From the NCBI GenBank assembly GCA_963664065.1, contig OY760942.1:2046001-2110000 (forward strand): 64,000 nucleotides of DNA, given 5' to 3'. Of the stretch, positions 49,490 to 57,683 are shown one piece after another. The notes beneath the pieces were generated by a model. It worked only from the letters and a program-made list of their open reading frames with translations, was not told the origin of the DNA and searched no databases. Every line of letters begins with the position of its first letter. Position 1 is the first letter of the stretch. Made by a program: the position numbers and the translations under genes. Origin of the DNA: JABDJL01 sp963664065 (lineage in GTDB: Bacteria > Pseudomonadota > Gammaproteobacteria > Xanthomonadales > SZUA-36).

Positions 49490-52400
49490 TTATTCTGCCC
49501 GGAAATTTCTGCCTCGATGTCCATTCTTGAAAAAGCCAGGCCAAGAATACGCAGGTCTTCCCCGGCATCAAGTGATTTCGGTGAGGCGGCATTGGGCATC
49601 AAAAAGCTGAGTTTCAGGGCTCCGTTGCCGCGAACGAGAATGTCAGAGGATATTTCCCAACTGATCGGTGAGAAAACTGACTTTTCGAATATCCAGGATG
49701 CAATCTTCTCGTCATTGGCCAACAGGAACACTTCCTGTTGGCTTAAATTTGGCGGCGCCAGGAATGGTTGAACCATGGCCTCGAATTTTATCCCGTTCAG
49801 ATTCTTTTGTATTGGGAAGTTCAGGTCGGCCTGTTGACCTGTGGCCCAGCTGATATTGCCTTCATTGAAGTCCCAATCCCGGCCCATGTACGGGCGGATA
49901 CTGAATTGCCCGAAATCCAGGCTCGCCCGGTATACGCCGTCCTCCAGTTGCAAGGGATTGACCGCTTCCGGGGAACAGTCAATGCCTTCCCAGGCAGGCG
50001 GTGGCGTAAAATGCCAATGGTCTGCACAGGGTGCAGGGTAATTCAGCTCTGTTGCTTCGTCGTCCGCCAACGCAAATACCCGCAATGAGGACTGCTGGTT
50101 ACTCTCCTGGACCCCGGACAACAATGGAAGACTAAAATAGGAATCGAGAGCTTTACTGCTCCCCGAATACTTCCCGCTTCTGAAAGCAACGATGCTGCTG
50201 TCAGGTGCCATTCCGGTACCCAGTGAGCCATTCAGTTTCACCAAGGCAGCACCTTCATCTTCTACCGTCAGGGCCCGGCCCGCGTACGTCACCTTATTCA
50301 CTGCCCATTCCTGACCCAATTGATTGACAAGGACTTCCTGACCATCACGGACAATCAACTCGAATGTCCAGGGTTTTTGCTGCTGCATTTCAGACAACAG
50401 CTTCCGGCCGTTCAATTCGTCTACCAGGAAAACCTGAACCTGGTTTTCGCCATCGCGCAAGGCATCGGGTGGCAGAAAAGCAGCAAATTGATTTCGGAAT
50501 CCATCGACATCGTAAGTTCTGCTAACTGCCCGGATCACACCGTTGACTGCAACTGCCAGGTTGGCCGGGCCGGAATCCTGGCCGGCGTATTCCAGCCTGC
50601 CGGTCAGGTGTAACGGCACATAATCTGACTCGAGATTCACGGCCCTTAAGAGCATGGGGGCGTCCAGGACAACCCGACCGGAATTTGAGTTCCCGGATAT
50701 ATAATCTGCAGGATTTGTTCCAAGTAATTCCGGATTAGGCCCGATTTGGTAAAACTCAGGACTGGTACCGCGGCCCAGCAGTGCATCGTGTTCCGCCGCG
50801 CGGCTCGCAAGATGCGCCATGTGCTGCGCTGCCGGGTAACTGAAAACTGCGCCCGCTGAATTTTTTACGCTGACAATTTCCCGGTGCAAACGGTTTTCGT
50901 CGAGCAAAGAATCCCCTGAGAACAGCCAGTCAACAGCACTCCCCAACGCGTCGCTTATGGTTGGCAGGATATCGATCAGTGCTGCTGGCTTTTCGATCTT
51001 CCTGCCTGCCTCCTGGCCTGGCAGTTTGATGAACAGCGGAACAGCAGAGATATCAGAAAGTGACTCTGCAGTGATCATTCTCCTGGGCTGGCCGGGAACA
51101 AAGCTGGCACCGTGATCTCCCATAACAACAATCAGGCTGTCTCTCAACATATTCATCTTCTGCAATTGGTCAAGCAATTCGCCAATCAGAAGGTCCACGA
51201 ACATGACCTGCAAAATATGCCGTTGCAGGGCCATGTCGACTGCCAGTTTGTCCTGCTGCCAGCGGTGGCCAAAAATCTGCCCGCCGGCGACGGTGGGACG
51301 TGAGTGCGGAGGGTCAAGTGCCGCCCATACTTCCTCAAGCAGGTACTGACGGCCGTCGGGAACATATCGCCAAACACGGTGTGGCAACAGGCTATGCAAG
51401 TAATAGAGGCCGGGTCGTTCTCCTGGCCTGATACGATTCACAAACTCGCGAAATTGACCTCTGCGCGAATTCCATTCCATCTGCCCGGATAAATCCGCTA
51501 TTGCAATGGCTTCCTCAAGATCCGGGTCCAACTCAAAAGTGGCCAGACTGGCACTATTAAATCCAGACCATCCATTGGAAACGGAGGGAAGAGAGTGTAC
51601 CCAAGGCGCCGGCGTCACGATGTGGGCGTAGACCAGCAACAGGTCATCGAGCAGTCCAGTGTGTTGTTCCTGGCCCACATTTCGATCTGTGCAAAGTTGC
51701 CTCGGGCACAGGCGGGTAGCTGTTTCCAGCGCGGTAATTTCATAGCTGTCTTGCAGTAAAGTAAACAGGTTGCGCGGGTAGTGGGCTGCAATCGGTAATA
51801 AATTCGCGTCCGGATCGGTTTCAATTCCGGTCAGCGCTTCGGGTATTGCATCCACCGTGACCACCGATCCGGTCGTTGCAGCCAGGTACCAGTCAGACTG
51901 ATCCGCCAGGCGGGCAAAATTCGGAAAACGCTGCCGGTCTATCTCCAACTCAGGGGTCAGCAATGAAACCAGCGGGAATTCATCCAGTACGACAAACACA
52001 ATGTCCGGCCTGGACTGAAAGTTAGCCGGGCCACCCGCAAAATCGGCAGTATCTGCCATCAACAACGGTGCGGCGCGGGAGAAAAACAGGAAGCTTAGTG
52101 GAAACACCAGTACCGCCGGGGTCAGGTATTTGAAAAACAGCCGCAGCGGCGCGGCCGCCCGGTAAAGCATTAACACCACCAGTGAAACAAACACACCGGC
52201 GAAAATAGCGGCCAGGCCCTGCCATCCGGCGGAAATAAGCGCAGGCATCAAAACCAGGGCTGCCAGCAGGCCAAAAAGCAGGTAAAAAATCAATTCACCA
52301 GCAAAAGAGCTGATTTTCTTTGCCAGCAAGGGAAGCAGTGCCAGCAGCACCGGCAGCAGCATAGAAAGGGCAAAAGCCAGGCTGACCAGGCCGGCAGACC

Positions 52401-52530
52401 CCATCGCGTGGGCGACCAAAAATTCTGCCTGTCTGCCAAGCAGGTCGAACAGGGGTTGTGCAATAGCCAGATTGGCCAGCAGGACAATCAGTAAAAATCG
52501 CTCGAGGCGGTCAGAGGATACATTGATCAT
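49486..52530 (-). CDS. Large membrane-anchored alkaline-phosphatase-superfamily (sulfatase-like) protein
   Basis: The 1,014-residue protein has five or six membrane helices in residues 8-165 (ending FPLSFLFFSRAAPLLM). An alkaline-phosphatase-like domain follows with PDIVFVVLDEFPLVSLL, the nucleophile region TTGSVVTVDAIPEALTG, HSLLPHRVWRYVPDG and VVMGDHGASFVPGQPRR. The C-terminal ~450 residues are beta-rich and of unknown kind. It is clearly paralogous to the 52973-55552 protein, sharing the N-terminal AQPLFDLLG...FLVAH and the EIDRQRFPNFA block. It follows the small membrane gene by 15 bases. The substrate is unknown. Confidence 0.75.
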   Translation of the reverse strand: MINVSSDRLERFLLIVLLANLAIAQPLFDLLGRQAEFLVAHAMGSAGLVSLAFALSMLLPVLLALLPLLAKKISSFAGELIFYLLFGLLAALVLMPALISAGWQGLAAIFAGVFVSLVVLMLYRAAAPLRLFFKYLTPAVLVFPLSFLFFSRAAPLLMADTADFAGGPANFQSRPDIVFVVLDEFPLVSLLTPELEIDRQRFPNFARLADQSDWYLAATTGSVVTVDAIPEALTGIETDPDANLLPIAAHYPRNLFTLLQDSYEITALETATRLCPRQLCTDRNVGQEQHTGLLDDLLLVYAHIVTPAPWVHSLPSVSNGWSGFNSASLATFELDPDLEEAIAIADLSGQMEWNSRRGQFREFVNRIRPGERPGLYYLHSLLPHRVWRYVPDGRQYLLEEVWAALDPPHSRPTVAGGQIFGHRWQQDKLAVDMALQRHILQVMFVDLLIGELLDQLQKMNMLRDSLIVVMGDHGASFVPGQPRRMITAESLSDISAVPLFIKLPGQEAGRKIEKPAALIDILPTISDALGSAVDWLFSGDSLLDENRLHREIVSVKNSAGAVFSYPAAQHMAHLASRAAEHDALLGRGTSPEFYQIGPNPELLGTNPADYISGNSNSGRVVLDAPMLLRAVNLESDYVPLHLTGRLEYAGQDSGPANLAVAVNGVIRAVSRTYDVDGFRNQFAAFLPPDALRDGENQVQVFLVDELNGRKLLSEMQQQKPWTFELIVRDGQEVLVNQLGQEWAVNKVTYAGRALTVEDEGAALVKLNGSLGTGMAPDSSIVAFRSGKYSGSSKALDSYFSLPLLSGVQESNQQSSLRVFALADDEATELNYPAPCADHWHFTPPPAWEGIDCSPEAVNPLQLEDGVYRASLDFGQFSIRPYMGRDWDFNEGNISWATGQQADLNFPIQKNLNGIKFEAMVQPFLAPPNLSQQEVFLLANDEKIASWIFEKSVFSPISWEISSDILVRGNGALKLSFLMPNAASPKSLDAGEDLRILGLAFSRMDIEAEISGQNK

Positions 52531-52545
52531 AAAAAAGAAAGAGTT

Positions 52546-52890
52546 TCAGCCAATGAGCCAGCGGAAAACTTCAAGCGCCAGTGAAAGCCCCAGAATGATC
52601 AAAATTGCCCTGTTGATTTTCTCGCCGGTGCGTTTTGTTATCGAACGTTCCCGTTCAACAAGGTATTCCTTGCGCAATCCTTGCGGTGTGATTTCGTACA
52701 GGTAAGAAAAAACCAGTACCAGAGGAAAGCATATAACGCCAAGCCAGAACAAAAACCGGTATATCCAATCGCCACTGCCGAAGGTGATGACCAGGATATC
52801 GACGATTTGTAGCAAGAACCAGCCTATAACAAGGTATAGCACGGCGACACGGAATACATTGCGGCGTTTGAGTTCGGCAATCAGGGACAT
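52546..52890 (-). CDS. Stand-alone small membrane module of the TPR/cyclase-fusion type
   Basis: The 114-residue protein has three hydrophobic segments (VAVLYLVIGWFLLQIVDILV, FLFWLGVICFPLVLVFSYLY and ILIILGLSLALEVFRWL) around the sequence EITPQGLRKEYLVER. The opening LIAELKRRNVFRVAVLYLV and the ELTP/EITPxGL motif are the hallmark of an N-terminal module normally fused to TPR, TolB or adenylate-cyclase domains in environmental gammaproteobacteria. Here it stands alone between two sulfatase-like genes. The function is unknown; it may be a membrane scaffold. Confidence 0.72.
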   Translation of the reverse strand: MSLIAELKRRNVFRVAVLYLVIGWFLLQIVDILVITFGSGDWIYRFLFWLGVICFPLVLVFSYLYEITPQGLRKEYLVERERSITKRTGEKINRAILIILGLSLALEVFRWLIG

Positions 52891-52972
52891 GTACGTGATG
52901 GTTCCGTTGTTTCTGTAACAAAGAATGGCGTATTCGCAGACAAAGTCAATGGTGTGAGACAGGCAATTGCCC

Positions 52973-55552
52973 TCAATCGTAGGGCTTGATGGCAGGCCCT
53001 ATGGGCCGCGGATTTGGCTTGAATACCCACCGTTCACTATCTTTGGGATAGTTTAATTCGGATATTTCTCCGGCCCTGGACAGGGCAAAGATCCTGACCT
53101 CCATCCCTGTCGGGTCGCCCCCGACATTGACCGATACCGGAAAACGAAATCCGCTGCGTAAGATCCCTCTCATCTGGTAATTCGTTGCCGTTTTTTCCGT
53201 ATCGCGGTTCGGCTTCAGTGCGTAATAGTATGCGCCGTTGATGAACACCAGGATCCATGCGGCTGGCTGTTGCGCTGCCAGGTCTGCCGCCCAGCCGCCG
53301 ACAAGGAAGGTGTTGGGAGTTTGCTCTGGTATCACGGTTACCCATCCGGGCACTTCACCCCTTTCCACCGGAACCTCCTGATCATCTTTCCGGATTGCCC
53401 AACCGGAACGGATGTCACCGATCAAGCCGTAGGAACGACTTTCTTCGCCTTTTGCCTCTGCCAGGGTAATGCCCTGATCCGACTGCAATATGAACCAACT
53501 CCGGACATCAGCATTATCCGGCCCGAAAGACCCGGGCGGTACCAGTGTCTGGAATCCGTTTTCCTGGCCCGGAAAACCGAATGGTTGAGTGACCGCCCTG
53601 ATAATTCCGTCCACTGAAACAGCGAGTATCTGTGAGGGATTGTCCGAGAATTCTGAATCGAAATTGCCATGCACAACACATTGCGTAAATGAGCCATCGA
53701 AATGGGCACTTCTGAGAAAATCCGGATACTGGTAGACCACACCCGGCACCGTGCGGCTTGATAGTGGGTAATCGCTTACCCGGGTTCCCACCAACCCCAA
53801 TTGGTCTCCGGCCCGGTAAAGGCTGGCATAATCCTGCTGGCCGTATTCACTGCTTAATTTTTGCGCAGCCTTTTGAAGTTCATGCTTGTAAGCTGAAAAG
53901 TCGATTTTGGCGAACCGTCTTTTTTCAGAATAAAGCACCTTTTCAATTTGCTCATTCCGGTCACTGTCCAGCAGGCTCTGACCGTCATATTCGTCCCAGC
54001 CCCGGGCATCCAGAACGTCCAGGAGGGTGGGTAAGATATCCATGGATTGTGCGTTCTGGTCACTCACGCCGTTCGGCTGGTTTCCGGGGTATTTGATAAA
54101 TAGCGGGACAGCGGCGATTTCGGCCAGGTTGCCCCCGTGTATATTCCGTCTCGAATATCCCGCATTAAAACTGACACCATGGTCGGAGGTAATGATGACC
54201 AGGCTTTCGTCATAAATACCGAGGGATTTTAGCCTGGAGACCAATTCCCCGATCATCCGGTCAACAAAGCCGACTTGCAGTACATGGCGCTGCCGGGAAA
54301 CACGGGCGGCCGCGTCACTGTCATACCAAACATGTTTGTATATAGAGTCCGGATCATTGGGACTGATACCCATGATTTGTCCACCTGGGCTGGCTGTCAG
54401 CAAACGGCCATCCGGCAGGTGCCGCCAGGATCCATGCGGAAACATTGAGTGAAAGTAGTAGAGCTGACCTGAAGCAGATGTAATCCCTTCGATAAACTGA
54501 TCGTACTGGTAAACGCGTGCACGCCAGTCAATGGTTTTTTGAAAGTCCCGGGGCGTGTCAAATACCTGGGCCACAGACACTTCCTCCCCCATAAAACCCA
54601 GCCAGTCATTATTGGTGGACGGTAGATGCCTCGCCAGGTCGGCCGGTGCCCAGATCTGTCCGAGAATGACCAGGGAATCTGTAAATAGCAGTTTGAAATA
54701 AGCAGGCTTCGGATCACAGACCGTATCAGGGCACAGCCGTGTGCCGTGTTCAGTCGCTGAAACAGAATATTGATCCTGCAGCAAAGCCAGCAGGTTATTC
54801 TGATAGACCTTGTGTGAAGGCAAACCCCGATCGCGGCCCATCGGCATGTTTCCTGAAAGCAGGCTGGGTATGGAAACCAAGGTCGAATCTGAGTTGGTTG
54901 TGTGATACCGGTACCAGGTGGTGGTTTCGGTCAGTGCTGCGAAATTCGGAAACCTGCCCCGGTCAATTTCCAGACCGCTATTGAGCAGAGACAACAGGGG
55001 AAATTCATCAAATACCACGACCACAATCGGAGGTGTCCATTTCAGTGCAAGACTTCTGTAGGCCCTTGAGTCGTCGCCGATTTCCAAAAGCTCAGATGCA
55101 GGAGAAACAAAAAGAAAATTCAATGGAAATATTAGTGCCGCCAGCGAGAACCAGGACAGGAACAACCGCGCACCTTCGTTCTTGAAATAAAACCTGGCAA
55201 ATACTGCAGCGGCAAAAACTGCCAGGACCACGGCTAGAACGTCGTCCAGTGCCAGCCACTTGGAAACAATTGGCATAAGAGTCAGGCTCACCAGCAAAAT
55301 AACGAAAATCCCGAGCATAAACCTGCCAGATTTGAACGAGAATGCATGTGTCACGCGATACACAAGGAAAAACAGCAGAGGTACGCAGAGGCTTAGAATC
55401 ACCACGAAGGCAATGATGTGTATTGGCTCCAGGCGGTGTGCCACTAAAAACTCCGGCGTCGTGCCCGCCAGGTCATAAAGCGGCTGAGCGACGGCAAGAC
55501 TGCAAAGCAGGCACAGGTGCAGGAACACCTTTGTATGGCTGATATTTGGCAT
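52973..55552 (-). CDS. Membrane-anchored alkaline-phosphatase-superfamily (sulfatase-like) protein, paralogue
   Basis: I use the ATG at 55552 (MPNISHTKVFLHLC, 859 residues). A longer frame would run into the TonB-receptor gene. Membrane helices fill roughly residues 8-170. The catalytic domain shows PIVVVVFDEFPLLSLLNSG, TTNSDSTLVSIPSLLSGNMP, YYFHSMFPHGSWRHLPDG and VIITSDHGVSFNAGYSRR, followed by a beta-rich C-terminal part with NNAHF-free, Gly-rich loops. It shares EIDRGRFPNFAAL and AQPLYDLAG...FLVAH with the 1,014-residue protein, so the pair arose by duplication. It starts 40 bases after the receptor gene stop. Confidence 0.75.
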   Translation of the reverse strand: MPNISHTKVFLHLCLLCSLAVAQPLYDLAGTTPEFLVAHRLEPIHIIAFVVILSLCVPLLFFLVYRVTHAFSFKSGRFMLGIFVILLVSLTLMPIVSKWLALDDVLAVVLAVFAAAVFARFYFKNEGARLFLSWFSLAALIFPLNFLFVSPASELLEIGDDSRAYRSLALKWTPPIVVVVFDEFPLLSLLNSGLEIDRGRFPNFAALTETTTWYRYHTTNSDSTLVSIPSLLSGNMPMGRDRGLPSHKVYQNNLLALLQDQYSVSATEHGTRLCPDTVCDPKPAYFKLLFTDSLVILGQIWAPADLARHLPSTNNDWLGFMGEEVSVAQVFDTPRDFQKTIDWRARVYQYDQFIEGITSASGQLYYFHSMFPHGSWRHLPDGRLLTASPGGQIMGISPNDPDSIYKHVWYDSDAAARVSRQRHVLQVGFVDRMIGELVSRLKSLGIYDESLVIITSDHGVSFNAGYSRRNIHGGNLAEIAAVPLFIKYPGNQPNGVSDQNAQSMDILPTLLDVLDARGWDEYDGQSLLDSDRNEQIEKVLYSEKRRFAKIDFSAYKHELQKAAQKLSSEYGQQDYASLYRAGDQLGLVGTRVSDYPLSSRTVPGVVYQYPDFLRSAHFDGSFTQCVVHGNFDSEFSDNPSQILAVSVDGIIRAVTQPFGFPGQENGFQTLVPPGSFGPDNADVRSWFILQSDQGITLAEAKGEESRSYGLIGDIRSGWAIRKDDQEVPVERGEVPGWVTVIPEQTPNTFLVGGWAADLAAQQPAAWILVFINGAYYYALKPNRDTEKTATNYQMRGILRSGFRFPVSVNVGGDPTGMEVRIFALSRAGEISELNYPKDSERWVFKPNPRPIGPAIKPYD

Positions 55553-55592
55553 CAGTTCCAGTGGGTAGTATCGGTCATTGAATTTTGCTTGC

Positions 55593-57683
55593 TCAAAAGC
55601 GCATCGAGGCCCAGGCACCGACATTCCGCCCCGGTGCATCAATGCCGGAACCATGCTCACGATAAGACTTATCAAGGAGGTTTTCCAGACGCAGCCCCAC
55701 CTCTATCTTTTCATTAAGCTCGATTTTCAGCATCACGTTCAAGGTAAGCCAGCCAGCGGTACCTTCGGGGTTGATCCTGGGATCGCCAATGTCCCGGTCG
55801 CTGAGTCGTTTCTGCGAGCCGGCAAACAACAGGTAAGCGTCAAGATGCAGCGCATTTTTGGGACTAAGGCTAATGCCCAACTTTCCATTCAATGGTGGAA
55901 CACGGTCTGCGGGTGAGGTGTTGCCGGCAGCCGTTTCTTCGCCGTGCGTGTAATTCAGGCTGCCGTAAACCTCCTGTCCGGAATCAGCAGACCATCGAAA
56001 CCCCGCTTCAATGCCATAGTATTCTGCAGCGGCCAGGTTTTCGCTGCGTACAACAACACGGCCTGTTTCTGTTATTTCGCCGGTCACCACCGAGCTTATC
56101 TTGTCCCTGTAGTCCATGTAAAAGGCAAAGAATTCAGATTGCAGGTTCCCGTTTTGGGTTTTCAATCCCAGGTCGTAGCTGCCGACAGATTCGGGCCGAA
56201 GGGAAGGGTTAGTGACATTGAAACGGTTTCCGGGCCGGTTACCCAGCGTGCCGAGGTCGAAAATATTAGGTGGTCTGAAGCCCCTGCCAACATTAGCAAC
56301 CAGTTTAATTGCAGAACTGATGGCGTAAACAAAACGGACATCTCCGGTGAAGTCATCGGGTGAAAGACTTGTATCCGGCGCGTTCTCAACCATTGGCAGG
56401 TGAATATCAAACTGGCTGTAGCGCAAACCCGAACCCAGTGTTAATCGCTCAACCGGATGCCATTCGGCCGACAGGTACGCGGCTGTACTGTCCATGCTTG
56501 AGTTGTCCGGAAAACGGCTGCGCACCACCTGGCTGGCGTTAGCGGCTGCGTCTGTTTCTCTTCGGCTGCTGCGCACCTTATCTGCATAAATCTCAAAGCC
56601 CCAGGCCAGGTGGGTCCCGCGGGCCAGGTTTGAATCAAACTGTATCGTGATCCCGTCCAGTGTGCTCTCGTTTTCCTCCGTTCGAATAAGGGATTCACCG
56701 AAATCCTGTGTCAGTCGGTCATCGGTGATTACCTGCCTGTAAACATTGACCTGGTAGCGATCAAGCCACGTGGAGACGCTGTCTGACCGGTAGCGGGCGT
56801 GCAGGAAACTGCGCCTGTTTGGCTGAAACAGGAACTGCCCGGATGCTGGTTGCTGCTGGCCAAAGCCAGCGACCAGTTCATCGGCTCTTGGCGTTGAAGG
56901 TTGCTCCAGTAACTGAGCGGAAAACGTCAAATCAGCACGGTCACCTATTGCTCCGGTCCATTTAAGGTCAACTGCTTCCGAGCGATAGCCTGACGGATGG
57001 ATGGTTTTGCCTGAACCGGTTTTTCGATCGGAACGATCCTGCCAACTCACCCCGCCTGTGAAGCCATGGCCGGGCTTTCGCAGTTGCGTCTGCGCCCGAA
57101 AAACGAGGCCATTATCTGCGCTACTCCAGGAGCCATAAACTTTAGCTTCTGTTTGCCACTCGCCGTCTTCTGCAGTAATTTCCGGGGTGAGGAAATTAAC
57201 CACGCCACCCATGGCGCCTGCACCATAAAGGCTACCTGCAGAACCTCTGATAACCTCGACCCGGTCCATGGAAAAAACATCAATAAGTCCGAGGTACTGG
57301 TTTGGTGCGTCTCTGAAAAAAGCGTTGTTGACGGGCATGCCATCTACCAGGTGAAGGACCTGCGAACCTTTCAATCCGCGGACAATGGGAATGCCCTGGC
57401 CGGGCGTGGTCTGTTGAAAATAGATCCCCGGCAGACCGCGTAGAATTTCCGGCAGAACATCCGGAGCCTCTACACGTACCTGGTCCTGTCCAATCACTGT
57501 AACGGCAAGTGAGGCTTCCTCAACAGGAGCATCGGTACGGGTTGCGGTCACCTGGACAGTTTCAATATCACCGGCTTCCTGTTGCCAGGATCCTTCTTCG
57601 ACGCCTGCCTGCACAGCCGAAATACCGATACCCAAAAGAAAGGGCGGGAACAAATGTCCGGCCCATTTGGCGCGTTTGATCAT
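55593..57683 (-). CDS. TonB-dependent outer-membrane receptor
   Basis: This is a 696-residue outer-membrane gated channel. It has a signal peptide (FPPFLLGIGISAVQA), a TonB-box-like ETVQVTATR near residue 40, a plug domain with PEILRGLPGIYFQQ, GIPIVRGLKGSQVLHLVDGMPVN and VEVIRGSAGSLYGAGAMGGVVNFLT, and a 22-stranded barrel with LRPESVGSYDLGLKTQNG ending in an aromatic Phe (WASMRF). It resembles BtuB/haem-type receptors, but the ligand is not evident. Its ATG follows directly on the stop of the BNR gene with no gap, so the two are almost certainly one transcript and possibly one uptake unit. Confidence 0.9.
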   Translation of the reverse strand: MIKRAKWAGHLFPPFLLGIGISAVQAGVEEGSWQQEAGDIETVQVTATRTDAPVEEASLAVTVIGQDQVRVEAPDVLPEILRGLPGIYFQQTTPGQGIPIVRGLKGSQVLHLVDGMPVNNAFFRDAPNQYLGLIDVFSMDRVEVIRGSAGSLYGAGAMGGVVNFLTPEITAEDGEWQTEAKVYGSWSSADNGLVFRAQTQLRKPGHGFTGGVSWQDRSDRKTGSGKTIHPSGYRSEAVDLKWTGAIGDRADLTFSAQLLEQPSTPRADELVAGFGQQQPASGQFLFQPNRRSFLHARYRSDSVSTWLDRYQVNVYRQVITDDRLTQDFGESLIRTEENESTLDGITIQFDSNLARGTHLAWGFEIYADKVRSSRRETDAAANASQVVRSRFPDNSSMDSTAAYLSAEWHPVERLTLGSGLRYSQFDIHLPMVENAPDTSLSPDDFTGDVRFVYAISSAIKLVANVGRGFRPPNIFDLGTLGNRPGNRFNVTNPSLRPESVGSYDLGLKTQNGNLQSEFFAFYMDYRDKISSVVTGEITETGRVVVRSENLAAAEYYGIEAGFRWSADSGQEVYGSLNYTHGEETAAGNTSPADRVPPLNGKLGISLSPKNALHLDAYLLFAGSQKRLSDRDIGDPRINPEGTAGWLTLNVMLKIELNEKIEVGLRLENLLDKSYREHGSGIDAPGRNVGAWASMRF

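Noticed and set aside
55553..55675. Longer N-terminus for the 859-residue sulfatase-like protein
   Set aside because: It would overlap the TonB-receptor gene, and the extra 41 residues precede the membrane segment conserved in its paralogue.
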